Translations under genes and position numbers: made by a program
The notes under the pieces: generated by a model
Told to the model about the DNA's origin: nothing
Seen by the model: the letters and a program-made list of their open reading frames with translations, nothing else
Databases searched by the model: none
NCBI GenBank assembly: GCA_026225945.1
Contig: JAMJFZ010002307.1
Span: forward strand, 4,233,001 to 4,297,000
DNA from: Cricetomys ansorgei
Taxonomy: Eukaryota > Chordata > Mammalia > Rodentia > Nesomyidae
DNA: 64,000 bases
Direction: 5' to 3'
Part shown: positions 12,400 to 24,893 of the stretch, piece after piece
Numbering within the stretch: the stretch's first letter is position 1
Layout of the letters: every line of letters starts with the position of its first letter

Positions 12400-13380
12400 A
12401 TAGGTATTGAAATATGCTGGGGAAACTTAGGTCCCCTGAACTTCGACAGAGATGCTCATTTTGGCAGAGGAGGAAGACACGCTTCTAGGTAGGTTGATAG
12501 AAATGCATCAAATTTCGGTGCTACTGTGAATAGCTAAATTGCAGAACTGTCGCATTCTTGGTACACTGAGGTGGTTCAAACAGCCGATTAGTGTAAGCAG
12601 TGTTTTGGAAAACCGTCGACAGTTAGCTACTGTTCTTTCAGACTCTGTTTTGTAGCTCTGACAGAAACTTGGTTTAACTTGCAGAGGGAAAGCTAGAGAC
12701 AAAGAGAGGTGTCGGCATGAAGTGCCCAGCGGAGAGGCAGAGCCCCTCATTTAAGCACCGAGTGTGACACTGTATTAACCTCTTTGATGGACGCATGTGA
12801 TAAAGTGACATGTAAATGGAATGCGGGGGTAGATATGACACTGCACCTGGACAGGGATGAAACAGTTGCCTGAATACTGGGCCATTATAGCAGTTTGCAA
12901 ACCTTGAGTAAACTCAGTCAGCGGTTGTGTAATTGGTTATTCAATCCCGACCCTTGTTCACAGCTCAAAGCCAGGAACACTGAGCCCCGTTGCCAAGTTG
13001 ACTGAATATAGCGACTGTGCTCGGCCGGGGCCTAATCCTGGAGCCAGGCCTTTTCCTGTGGGCTGGTTTCCACCATGTCTGAGGCTGGCTTGGTGACAGT
13101 AGGTCTTTTGTTGTGCGAGCCTGGCCGCTGCTCTCCTTCTTTGCAAAAATGTCTAACAGCTACACAAATAAAGAAAATGGGAAAAGGGAGGTAATGTAGC
13201 ACATCTCGGAGTCGATGCAGAGTTATTAGCTTTCTTCCCTCCTGTCCTCCTGGGGTGGGTAGGTGGAGGGTGTAGCTGAGTTAAATAAACGTAGGGAATG
13301 ATACAGAATCTGCTTCCAGATAACAACTGAACCTCGGCCGTTCCCCGAGGAACATGATACCTATGGAGACATCGCATGTA
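12400..13380. promoter_or_regulatory. Non-repetitive segment, candidate conserved element
   Basis: About 1 kb with no recognisable transposon, moderate GC and scattered CpG. It includes a tcttttgttgtg SOX-like motif near 13106 and a G-rich block near 13254. No plausible exon was found. Regulatory function is inference only. Confidence 0.3.
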
Positions 13381-13913
13381 TAGCTGGATTCATGAATGTG
13401 GCTTTCTGAGGAAGGCATATCCGTCTTTCCTCTTTTCTCTTATGAAAGTCCATGAACTAAGAAGGCGGCTTTTGCTGAGTATTCCATTATGCCTGAAAGA
13501 GATAGCGTGTTTACAAACCTGTTATGTATTTAACTTTGCAAAGCAAGCACCCCACCACTCTGGCTAAGCACACTGGACATGGGCCAGTAGACAAACCACT
13601 CACTGACTCGAATCTAGTAAAACTAAGAGTAAAATCAGCAAAGCCTGATTCGAAAATATGAGCTGAAGAATGTTGCTGTCTTTGACAGAGGGCTTCGGGA
13701 GGAAGTCTCTGACAGGCTTGTTGTATTTACCGGTTAGGTGATAGTCTCAGAGGCCCCAAGTCCCATCTCTGACCAGTGAGGCCTCTATGATGATGTTTCT
13801 GCATGCAGGCTGGGACATGTCACTTAGTGTATGAATTAGAAAACAAAGCAAAATGCAGGATGGTAAAGAAACACACACACAAAATACAGTGTGAGATGGG
13901 GAATGTTAGTAGA

Positions 13914-13916
<3 letters not shown>

Positions 13917-13952
<36 letters not shown>

Positions 13953-13990
13953 TTGATAGCTCCTTCTAGTTCTTAGGACAGAATATATAA

Positions 13991-14037
<47 letters not shown>
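13917..14037 (+). repeat. Facing (TG)n and (CA)n arrays
   Basis: A TG run (13917-13951) and a CA run (13993-14037) face each other across about 41 bp of unique DNA. They are followed by a G/A-rich tract to 14100. The two arms are reverse complements. Confidence 0.95.
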
Positions 14038-14039
<2 letters not shown>

Positions 14040-14975
14040 GGGGGTAGAAGGGGGGAGAGAGGAAGAGCGAGGGAAGGATCGAGAGAGAGAGACTGAGATG
14101 TCAACCCAGCAGTGTCACAGTTCATTCAGGACTGTTAAGGTCTTCTGCTTTGAGTGGCCTTAGCACTTTGAGGTTAAGTAGTGGCCTTGGACCCTCAAGG
14201 TTGTGTTTCAGTTAACTGAGTAGCTTCCTATTGGGAGTTGCCAGGAGCTCCTAATATTTTTGACTTAATGTGAGTCAAAACAGCTTAGGGGGCTGGGAGA
14301 TAGTGACCTGTGGGAAGGAGATGAGACAGGGAATGGTGGGAGGTGGTTCTGATGCCAAGGGAGGACAAAAGAAAAGAAACAAATTGGTATTATAGAAAAT
14401 TAATCATTGAAAAAGGACTGGCTATTGTAAGGCAAATATAAAAACTGAGCGAACAGTTAGCTGGAAATATATGAGGGAAAGAACTATAGAAATTCCAACA
14501 GAATCCTCTAATGGAAAAATATACCCAGCCATCTCATTATAGAAGCCTTCCTGGGAGCCAAGTGCTCTGAGTGTTATTATAAAAGTGATATTATAAAGAA
14601 TTGATTATAATCAAACTTAATGTCTTTAGGTTTCATGAAGGTATTGTACAGTGGTGCTGAGTATCATGGTATAATAGGGACCTCTTAGCACTGGCCTGTT
14701 CCTAAGTTTCATATCTCACAGTGTTGCCATTCAGAGGTCTTTACTTCCTGGTGAGAAAATAGGAATTTGTATCCATAAGGAGAAGATCACAGAGTTGGGC
14801 ACCAGCCCCTGTTAACCTCAGAAAATAAAATCCCATGTGTATCTTTGTAGTAGTGCACTACAGTCTTTTACCCCCAGTTTAGGGAAACAAAAAGGAAGGA
14901 TAGAAAGAAACTTTACCTCTTTTGCAGGCGGTCTTGCTAGAGAAAGAGAGAAAGGTAAAATCCTTTTAGGCTGTC

Positions 14976-15300
14976 CTAAGCTTGGAGAGGAGGAGCTGAC
15001 AGTGAACCAGACTAGCGTCTCAGCTCACTATCTGCAAACTGCAACCGATGTTCTTCCATGCAATAATCAACATACCACCAATGATGGAAGAGCCCACCAC
15101 CAACCCACCTGGCTCTCAGGGCTTCAACCCTTATATACTCTAAGCAAAAGTTCCCATAAATCCAATGGATATACAATCCTACGAACAAGCTACACATGGC
15201 AAAACAGCTGTTCAAAACCAATTCTAGCCACCAGCATCGAGCATTCCAAATCTAACTCATAACCATCCACCACACCTGGGGTGGGAACAGAGACCTATTC
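14976..15300. mobile_element. Possible LTR fragment, family not assigned
   Basis: The stretch has a CA-rich, repeat-like composition with a cccttatatactctaagc TATA-like block, resembling rodent LTRs in general feel. I could not match it to a named family. It may be unique sequence. Confidence 0.25.
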
Positions 15301-15768
15301 CAAATACCACTTAGAGTTTTTTTTAAAGAAACCAAAATAACAAAAACTTCTTCCACGAGTCCAGCTCCATATCTTGTCATCTCAGTCTCCCAAATATTTT
15401 TCTCACTTACTTTATAATTACAGTATCAGATGCAGTAAACAGATGTCCCCTCTAGGTCACTGTTATTTAGGAAATCGAGGGTGCCTCTGATGAGGAATGG
15501 CCAGTTGAGGTGACTCGTTAGCTTAATGTAGGTAAGAGGCAAGTGTGCTGGCAGGATTGAGGGGCAACCCCAGAGAGAAACACCTACATGGAATCCGGAG
15601 TGGGAGATAAACTTATTTTTCATTCTCATTGTGCCCCTCCATGTTGTGGTTACTGAGAGCTGCATTGACAGCCCTGTGTGTGTTATGCCAACAACAGAAA
15701 GGACGAAATTCCCACAACAACAAGATTTTCAATTAAATTCAGATCAAGTGTCCTTCTGAATGTGCTGA

Positions 15769-15791
15769 TTTTTTTTTTTTTTTTTTTTTTT
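15769..15791 (+). repeat. Poly-T run
   Basis: An uninterrupted 23-bp T run. No retrotransposon body was recognised beside it. Confidence 0.95.
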
Positions 15792-16257
15792 AGCTCTGTG
15801 GCTTGATTTGCACTGGACTCTTTATATTTCAGGATTTGGCTTTGTGGATGCTATCTTATAAGCTAAACACAGAGAAAATAAAAAGAGAGAGAAACAAATA
15901 TCTCAAGGTTTAAACCTAGAATTGTGGAGTATAATAATAGGCCAATGCTGACTGCATTAGATTATGAAATGTTTGCTCTGATGTAATTTATACACTTTCT
16001 ATTAAGGAAAACCAACTCTATCACCATCTAAGATTTCTCTTCTTCAATAGCTTCCTTAGAACAGAGGGGCTTCTTCGTTCTCTAGAAAGGACCACTTTCA
16101 TCCTTAGCCAGGGAAATACATACTTTCAAGTGGAGAAGTTATCTTTTAGGGTTGCTCCTGTCACATACTGCAGATCGATCTTAGTTATGACAAAAGTGCA
16201 GTGATTGACATACATTTTTATTGTATCGAGTTTCTCCCGCTAAAATGTTCGCCTTGT

Positions 16258-16336
16258 GCATTTTGTTTTGTTTGTTTGTCTGTTGTGTTTGTTGAGGCAG
16301 GATTTCACTATGATGTCCAGGCCCCAGTCCTAGGAG
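16258..16336 (-). mobile_element. B1 SINE fragment
   Basis: A T-rich stretch is followed by tgaggcaggatttcactatg and atgtccaggc, the reversed right end of B1. Confidence 0.6.
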
Positions 16337-18429
16337 ATTAGCTACTCCACAGAGAAAATTCCTGGAGGTCTAGACACCTTTGAGTTGCTAACATGTGAAA
16401 CTCAGGCTTCCATGCCTTGAAAATGTACCAAGAGTATGAAGGCTTAGTCTCTCACCCTTGGGTCGGAAGAGTAGACACTCTTTAATTTTATTTGATTCAC
16501 CCATTCCTTTGAAATAAAATACCCATCCATTCTTGAATTGGTAAGTGCTAATAATAATTCAATTTTTATTCATTTAAGTACCTAGACCGTTTTAAGTGAG
16601 TTTTCTGTCTTTTAAAACATTTATTCTTGTAAAGGAGTGGATCATCAGGAAAGGAGGAATTTACTTCAGTGTAGTGAGTGTATGCGAAAACTTCCTGACT
16701 GCCTCGTCTTTATCATGAGGAGTAGAAATCAAATTCTGTGTAACTACGGTATGTCAGTTATCCTAGATATTTGTCTATATAAGTTATTTGGGTGATATGT
16801 ACCTATAGGTTGTTGTATTTACCATTTACCTCACATATGAAACTCAGCTAGATCACTCATGATTTGTTACTGGCAGGAAAGCAAGGGCAGAAGCACACCA
16901 TTGGATAGCCCTCCTCTTCCACGCCCCCCCACAGCATCTAAGCACTCAAAGGTCCCCCCACATTGTCTTCCTTTCAGTCATCGCATGAGGAATGTGATTC
17001 ACTTGATGGTATTGACCAGTGTTCTTTTAAAAACAAATGAAGGATAATCATTTAAACACTGTTGGCCCATGGAAACCCATGTCAGTTACATTCAGAGGAG
17101 GGTGGACCGAGTGTTTTATTTTCTGCCATAAGCCGATGCCCAGGGTTAATAAGTTGTGGTCCCACCATCTCCCAGAGGGCTTTGCCTAGAGACTTTTCTG
17201 AATGAAGGGAACTTCCTTTAGTATACATTTCTTGGATTTCCCAAGTTCCCTATGTCATTCTTTGGCTAGACTTTGAACCTACTCTGCTTCATTCCCACCA
17301 TTCAGAACCTTGACCTTATTATATTGGGAGGTTATTTTCTCTCTCTGTCATCTATGTAACTTCTATACATCTGTTGCACGCGTGGTACACTCTGTTAATT
17401 TTTTTTAAATGTGTGTGAGTTTAATATGTGATTACACGGTTCATGATCCATCATTTAAAACATTTAAATGAAAATTTTATCACAATGTACCAGTAAAACC
17501 TTATGCTGTTATCCTCTCCCTGTGTAACATTAAAAGACACTTTGGTCCCTGGCAGTTTTTCTTGTGTTTCTCCTTGATGCTTCCCGTGTCGTGGGACTGT
17601 GACACAGAGGCACTGGAAGACGTCTGGATAGTTTTAGTTCACATTATCTAGTTATTGCCCAAATAACAATGTGGCGTTTGTTCAGCCCTTTCTCCTTTGT
17701 AAGAAGAACTCAGCGTATTCTGTTCTTTCAAATCTTACTCACTTCTAAAAGATTTTCGAGTTTCCAAAGTCCCGATGGGATGTTTTCCATCTGTCTTTTC
17801 GAACTCTGATTCAGTGTTTATTTATCAAAATGAACGATGAAAAGTTCAGGTTCCTGGACCTCAACCAAGACACACAAAACTGAACTCTTTGATGGCCTTT
17901 ATGTGCTGCCTTTTAGCGAGCACCCCCATATAGATGCTAGGTCACCGCATCCACTTCGATTCTATCCAGCTTTGGTCAATGCTGGAAGAAAACAGAGCGT
18001 GCACACTTTGTTGATGGGATCCACTCGTGTTTTCTTATCCATACGCATCATTTAGTTTACTTGCTAGCGCTACTGTGACTCAAATTTCTCCCTAGTTATG
18101 GACAAGGTGAGAAGTGGCCCCATTTCTTAGACGTTGACTGTTTAGGAATGCTTACCAAAAACACCCTCTCCATACTCTCGTTCACTTTTCACTGGTTGAG
18201 TAACTCCAGGAGGACATTGTCCCTCATTCTGAGTGAGTAGATGCGGTTCTAGGTAAGCACCTCAGTGACACAGTAGCCATTGGAATAAAAATTTTGATTT
18301 GACTCTCTGGCTATGACCACAGGCTTACTTGTTGAGATGTCGAGGCTACCTCTTAGGTGCCCATCACAGCGCTGCTGTGGGTCCTGACTGGCCACTGTTG
18401 GATAAATGCGTAAAGGAAATGCCGTGTGA

Positions 18430-18540
18430 AGCTTTCCTGACTGCGTGCATGCATGTGTGCATGCAGGCATCCATGTGTGTGTGTGTGTATACTATGTGTG
18501 AATCATGCAAAAGAGTGAGTTTGTGTGAGTGTATATATGA
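18430..18540 (+). repeat. TG/CATG-rich low-complexity tract
   Basis: Alternating purine-pyrimidine sequence with gcatgcatgtgtgcatgcag and a short TG run. Confidence 0.8.
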
Positions 18541-18644
18541 GGCATATTTTCATTTTCATAAAGTCTGTATCTCACATAGTATATGCGGTGCAGTAAAGGC
18601 AAAGATGGTAGTGATGGGCAAACATTCCTTTTGTTTCTTGTTGC

Positions 18645-18772
18645 ATTTTTGTTTTGTTTTCTGTTCTGGTTTTTCTTAGAGTTTTTCTGTTGTAACGCTG
18701 GCTGTCCTGGAACACACAGAAATCTGTCTACTGAGCGCTAGGATTGAAGGTGTGTGCCACCACCCCTGGCAC
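18645..18772 (-). mobile_element. B1 SINE
   Basis: The reverse-orientation B1 shows ggctgtcctggaacacacag and gtgtgccaccacccctggc after a T-rich tail. Nearly full length and moderately diverged. Confidence 0.85.
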
Positions 18773-18794
18773 AAACATTCCATTTTGAACTTAA

Positions 18795-18862
18795 TGTATA
18801 GATGATGTGTAGATAATGTATAGGTAGATAGTGTATGGATAATGTATAGTAGATTCTATACC
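18795..18862 (+). repeat. Degenerate 12-bp tandem repeat
   Basis: Repeats of gataatgtatag and close variants, four to five imperfect units. Confidence 0.7.
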
Positions 18863-20149
18863 CACTGCATCCATCGTTAAGTGAAGTTGGACTCTGATGA
18901 CGTCAGAGAAGTAAGAACTATGCCAATCTCTTTTGCTTTTTTTTTTCCTATTTATCTAGTTTTTATTTTTTTATCTTTCCAGTTTCTTTCAAATTCTGAT
19001 TCTTCATCTTCAATTCTTCCTTCTTCAATGAAAATAACTTACGTGGGTGGGGTCAGAGGTTATCACAGCTAGCATGAGAGCACCCTTCCCTTTTGATGGG
19101 ATCAAGCCTAAATCTGGACATAGTAAATCATATTTTTGAAATCACTCTACAGATGACGCAAAACAAAATTCATTGCGATATTGTGAGGGACCGGAGGTAA
19201 CCAGCTTTGAGGGGGTGTGGGCAGCTTCACCGTGGAAGACACGTGATGCTAAGCAGTTGGAGAATGTTTTCCTTGTTGGCTTTTTCTCAGCCTTCATCCT
19301 GTGTATCAAAACATGACACTCTCCCCCGAGTTATAACTAGTGCTTCAGCTCCACTGTCCAGCTTCCTTTGCAGCACAGTCTCCTGGTGGAGAAGAGGAGC
19401 TTTGTAACTTCTCCCTGATCTCATTGGTCTTTGGTGGTTGAAATATAGAAATAGCAGTGAAAATCTTTCATAAGAAATGCTGGGATTTTCAGAGTGGCTG
19501 TTGTGTGTGCATGGTCCGCGTCCTTCCTCCTGGCTTTCCCTCATGTTTTAAGTCCTTTCTAGTCTTCCCTCCTAGTAACCCTGGCGATTTCTCTAGTCCC
19601 CAGCCCCTCACCAAAATTTACCTAAGTCTGGAATTTGATTCCCACCTTCCCATTGCCTCTCCTCTTTTCTGACACGATGACTTACTTGGCTCCAAATGGA
19701 CAGTATTCATCAGTCATGCACTTTATGACAGGGCCTTGTACAAGAGCGCCACACGCTCCCATTTTTTATTAAAAGTTAAAATGTTACTTCTCTGTGGAGA
19801 TGGAAGATTGGGTAGAGTTAGCCACGGTGCTGGAAGGGGTTACAATGCTCATGAATGAGAGCTACAAACATTGCTGTTGGCATGTAGGCCTTCAACTTCC
19901 CTGCCACATGGACCTCTACAAATCCTTAGAAAATGTTGGCAAGCCCAAGAACCTCTGGAAAGACAATTGTCTAAAGGAAATAGGAAGCAATAACTGGTTG
20001 AGTCTCTTTGTGATGTTTTGAGACATTTCATACATTAACCTGCAAAGGAACACCCCTCCTTACCACTGAGCCCATTCCTACATCATAGAGGATACTCCTC
20101 TCAGAAGTACATGCAGGTACAGCTAGAACTGTGTAATTATGGCTGAATG

Positions 20150-21262
20150 GAGGCGCATGTGCGCACGAGTGTGTGTGCACCCGTGTACACACATGTATAT
20201 ATGTATGTGTGTATATAGTAGTTTTGTGTATGTGTATATGTATGCATGTATATGTAGTTGTATATGTATGCGTGTGTGTATATATGTATGTATGCATGTA
20301 CATGTTGTACATGTAGTGTGTATATGTGTTTATATATGTATGTATGTAGGTATGAATGTATGTATGTTTGTGTATGTATGTTTATATATGTCCATGTATG
20401 TAGGTATATGTGTATATATGTGTTTGCTTATGTATGTATGTACACGTGGTTGGGTGTATGCATGTGCGTATATGTGTATGTGCGCAAGAGTATGTAGTTT
20501 TATGTGTATATGTGTATGTATGCATGTACATGTGGTTGTGTATATATGTGCTTATGTGTGTAGATGTATTTATGTCTTTTGTATATGTGTATGAATGTAT
20601 ATATGTTTGTGTATATATGTTTATAAATGTATTATGTAAATATGTATATGTATCATGTAGATATATATGCATGTACATATAGTTGTGTATGTATGCATGT
20701 GTGTACATGTAGTTGTGTATACATATATGCATCTGTGTATGTATGTGCATGTGTATATGTCTATGTATGTGTGTACGTGTATATATATGTGTCTGTGGGT
20801 GTATATATATGTATACATGTGTGTATTTCTGTGTATATATATGTGTGTGTTTCTGTATTTGTGTGTGTGTGTATATATATATATGTATTGTGTGTTTTGT
20901 GTGTGTATATATGTATATGTGTGTGTTTCTGCATGCATGTGTGTCTGTGTATATATGTATATGTGCATATGCATATGTGTTATGTGTTTGTGTTTCTGTG
21001 TGTCTGTGTATATGTATATGTATATATGTGTGTTTCTGTGAGTATACATGTGTTTGTGTATGTATGTGTGTTTCTATGCATATGAGTGTATGTGTGTATG
21101 TCTGTGTATATATGCATGTTTCTGTGTGTAAATATGTATTTATATATATGTGTGTTTCTGTGTGTGTATTTCTGCATGTGTGTATATATATATATACACA
21201 TATAATGCATATATATACATATATATATGCATGTGTTTCTGTATGTATATATGTGTGTATAA
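20150..21262 (+). repeat. 1.1-kb TG/TA minisatellite
   Basis: Alternating purine-pyrimidine DNA built from TG, TATG and TATA units. The left half (to about 20730) repeats a gcatgtacatgtagttgtgta motif in at least five versions (near 20245, 20292, 20522, 20669 and 20695). The right half repeats tgtgtttctgtgtatatatg. All long open frames here (C/Y/M/V-rich on +, H/T/Y/I-rich on -) are by-products of the repeat. Confidence 0.95.
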
Positions 21263-21759
21263 GAATTTTTATTTGATATATATAAGCTGACTTATAGTTG
21301 TAACACTGGTTAACATTTTTAAGTGATGTGTTTAGACCTATTTAAATGCTTTGCATACATTAGTTTTCACAATAAACTTGAGATAAGGGCAGTCATTATC
21401 CTACTTTCAGGCAAGTAACTTGAAGCAGAAAAAGGGTAAATTACTTGCCAAAAGGTAATAAACCAGTAAGAGATGGAGTCAAGTTTTATGACATTAAATC
21501 TTTATTTTTCTTTTTACATCGGGTAGTAAAAAGACAAAGAGTTTTTGTACGAGAGGAGTTACTTTCTGCAACTCTCTGTTGGAATACTGCCTTCCCATGG
21601 CTTGCAGTGTTTTTGGTGGGATCTAAAAATAAAGCCACACAGCAGTGTCTTCAGGCTATACAAGACAAGTTATCTTTTGATGGTGAATGAGATGGTCATC
21701 GATTCCATCAGTCATTTGTCAAACCTATTAATGGTTATATGTGTGAAGAGAACGTAACA

Positions 21760-21830
21760 GTCTCATGGCGAGTGTCTGTGATCTAGAACTTGGGAAATAG
21801 AAGGAGGAGGACTGGAAGTTCAGGTCAAAT
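21760..21830 (+). mobile_element. B1 SINE fragment
   Basis: gatctagaacttgggaaata with ggaggaggactggaagttca aligns with the central B1 region. Short and diverged. Confidence 0.45.
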
Positions 21831-21901
21831 GGACTAAATGAAACCATTAACACACATATGTACACTTGCACACACACCCACACCCACATACCCAAGCAAG
21901 T

Positions 21902-22120
21902 GGCTAGGACATGACTTGGTGGCTAAGAGCACTTCCAGAGGACCTGATTTTGGTTTGTTTCCACACCCATGTCTTTGGGATGCTCAGAGCCTTGTCTGTA
22001 ACTCCACCTCTAGCCGATCCAACACTTCCTCCTATCCTCCGCATGTGCCTCTTTCCTGTACTTTGCAGACACTCACACATACTCATGCAAATTAATAGAA
22101 ATGGAATCTTAAAAAAAAGA
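21902..22120 (+). mobile_element. B2/B3-superfamily SINE, diverged
   Basis: The head has ttggtggctaagagcacttc and cagaggacctgattttgg, and the tail has cagacactcacacatactca before an A-rich end at 22110. Confidence 0.7.
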
Positions 22121-22739
22121 AACAACAACATTCATACATATCAGTCTTCTAAGGAGTAAATAAGGGTTGTAGATATGTAGCAACTATGCCATTTTAATTG
22201 TGGCATATTTAATGATGCAATGAAAAAATACTCTTCTAAAATGTAGTGTGAGGCTGGATAAGCATGTCCTAGTTTCCAGCCAGTGAAACAATAAAATATA
22301 AGCTTATCACAAGTAACTCAGGTCCCATCTGACCCCAAAACTGATTATATATTAAACAAAAGTTCCTTTAGCAAAGCTATTTATTTTCCTATTGGGAAGT
22401 TCTTAGTAACTTTCAAGTGGAAACAAGCATGTCCTTTGACAATGCTAAAACAAAAGCTTCTCCAGTGCTTAAGTCCCTTGAAGACAATGTATTACATACA
22501 AAGTGAGGCTGGTGCGGTCTGAGTGCTGTGGGATGTTGACTGCGATTCTGTGGTCTGTGGAGACACTTGCAACTTTGTAACATATCCTAGAACTTGGCAC
22601 CCGTAGCCGTGCTGCCGTGCTGGGTGGGCTTGGGGATTGTGATGTGCCCTTCTGGTCTCAACTGTACACTGGACTCTTCTGATATATAAGAATTACATAC
22701 TACTTACTACTCATCCCGTATTGAGTAACGTGCATTGTC

Positions 22740-23020
22740 TGGAAATGAAGATGCTATCCTCATGAAGTGAATTATCATTGGCGGCATTTACAGATTCCCC
22801 TCGATCTTCCCCTCACAGTCTTTCCTTACTCACTGCCTTCACTTGAATAATTACACTCTGAAGTTTCGCTCGCTGGCACCCTCGTGTTTGCCAGCTCTCA
22901 CATTTGTCAGAGGGGCGCTTTTGAGTGTGAACGGAGATCAAGTCCTAACAGAGGTCTCCGAGTTCGCTGTGGCAATTCTAACGGAGTCACCTACCACTTA
23001 GTTGTCAGGGGATTGTGAAG
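22740..23020. promoter_or_regulatory. Non-repetitive candidate regulatory stretch
   Basis: Unique sequence with moderate GC and dispersed CpG, no transposon signature and no open frame of note. Its appearance resembles conserved intronic elements; this is not tested. Confidence 0.25.
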
Positions 23021-23479
23021 GGGGTAACGAAAATGCAACTAAGATTTCATTTTTTCAGGAACTTAGCCCTTTAGTGTAGGGATTTGTGGTGGGACATGGA
23101 TACACACGAGTCATATCACTAAAGCGAATATGTACACGGTCCTGGGCTCAATCTCAGGACCAGGAAATAAAAGACAGAATCCAAAATGCCGCTGTCTGGC
23201 ATGTTGAAGAGAACACTGTGTCTGGAACAATGCTGCAGTCCCTGCCATTGTGTTTAATCCGGTTTGTGATTTTTTTGGGGGGTCAAATATTTGAAACTTG
23301 CCAATTTATCGTGTTTCGGACTATACATGAAGAGGTTGATCTAGACTGGTTTCAAGTCATATTGACTAACAGCAGTCACTGCCCAACTCTGATTTCCTTG
23401 TTAAATATCTAAATACTGCGTAATCCATAACTTCCTTGGCCGTCTATTAGCACCTAAAACTATCCAACTCCTGTAGCAA

Positions 23480-23860
23480 AGGGTTCCACATTCGTTCACT
23501 GTAAACCAGATTTGCATGACAATGAGATGTTCCTTTTATTTTGGTTTTACATATCCGGATCACGTATGTAAAATTTGTATCTCACTAAATGTTTCCATAA
23601 AAGGTTTGTCTAAGTGATAAAGGCAATGCCAGTTCTAAAATTCAGCCTCTGGATTATCCACAGACACATTTACTTCTTGATTTGAGAAACAACCTGGCAT
23701 ATTTGAAAATCAGCTATGTTATAATTTCTTCCAAAGTGTGACGTCCCTTGCAACAAGTACGCACCAACACGGGTCAAGAATAATGCAGTTCAGTTGAAGT
23801 TGCAAAATTAAAGTACAAACAGTGGTCGATTTGCTATGGCCTAATTCCTGGGATTTCTTT
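23480..23860. promoter_or_regulatory. Candidate enhancer with an OCT-SOX composite site
   Basis: Non-repetitive DNA. At 23510-23524 it reads ATTTGCATGACAATG: a perfect POU octamer, one spacer base, then a SOX ACAATG half-site. This is the reverse complement of the CATTGTnATGCAAAT arrangement known for SOX/POU co-binding. A TGACGT half-CRE lies near 23740. The motif is seen directly; enhancer activity and factor identity are inference. Confidence 0.5.
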
Positions 23861-24088
23861 GTTTAAAAAGTCAAATATCATGCATACGTACTTTTTACTT
23901 GTTTAGTTTTTCAATGCACTCTGCCACAGTAGCTCAAAGAAGATTAAAGCAGAAAAATAACCTACATACACACAAAGCACAAACCTGAGGTTGTGTATGA
24001 GCTACTGCGCTGGCATGAATGTGCTTTCATTCTTGGCAGCAGCAGCTTGCTGGAGAATTACAATATGTTGGCGTGGGTCTCCAGGTCT

Positions 24089-24203
24089 CATTGTTCCAGC
24101 CCAGGGAGTCGGTCTTAAGAGGGTTTGGCACCAGAGGGAAAACGGAGTGAGAGTTACAGGGAATGAACAGGCCCTAAAGAGGCACGATGCTGCCATAACA
24201 ATG
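24089..24203. promoter_or_regulatory. Two SOX consensus sites in opposite orientation
   Basis: CATTGTT at 24089-24095 and AACAATG at 24197-24203 lie in a unique segment (23990-24310). Both are perfect WWCAAWG matches. Such sites are expected by chance in 64 kb, so the pair is only a candidate. Confidence 0.3.
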
Positions 24204-24758
24204 GCTGGCAAGTTTGGGGTGTTCTCTGGTGGGGATTGCCATAGGCGGTGATGTGAGGAAGCAAATGTGAGCCATAGAGAAGAGAAAGGCACGCCGGTGT
24301 GTCTAACAGCCGCCCAAGGCAGAAGGAAGCCTAAGTGATTTCAGACACTCTTCTTAACGGGTGGGCCGGTGGTGGCTATTTCCTGGGTTCCAATGTTCCG
24401 TAGTTTATTTTTTTCACATTTATTTTACAATCATCTTTTTAAACGCATGTGTGTAGTTTTCTTCTAAAAGGACAAATCCTTGAAGGAGGAACCTACCTGG
24501 CTTTCATAGTCTTATTCGTCATACTGTGGACGATCTGATGTTGGGCAAAACCTGAGTTTCCTCAGCTACAATATGGACTAATTACATATACTACTTTCAA
24601 AAGCATCATATCTGACAGCGTTATTGAATCTGAGACGCTGGGCAAAGCTATTGTTGACCCTTGCAATGGTTTTATTTGAGGAATGACCTAGTTTTTAGGG
24701 TAACCACAAAACTCCTGTACTTGGGAGAATGACATCCTAAGTGTTTAAATTAAGAAAT

Positions 24759-24893
24759 GCACAGCAGGCACGGTGACACACACCTTGAATCCTAGCACTT
24801 GGAAGGCAGAAGTAGGCAGATCTTGGAGAGTTGGGGGCCAGTCTGGTCTCCATAGTGAGACCCTGCCCCCCCCCCAAAAAAACAAAAGAAGGC
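24759..24893 (+). mobile_element. B1 SINE with poly-C/poly-A tail
   Basis: The order gcacggtgacacacaccttg, aatcctagcacttggaaggc, then gagaccctgc is that of B1. It ends in runs of C and A. Confidence 0.85.

Noticed and set aside
17665..17698. Further single SOX-like words (AACAATG, CTTTGT)
   Set aside because: Seven-base degenerate motifs are expected dozens of times in 64 kb, so single sites were not called.
20139..21276. Overlapping open frames up to 187 aa on both strands, rich in C, Y, M, V or H, T, Y, I
   Set aside because: They are translations of the TG/TA minisatellite in several frames. Stops are absent only because of the repeat composition.
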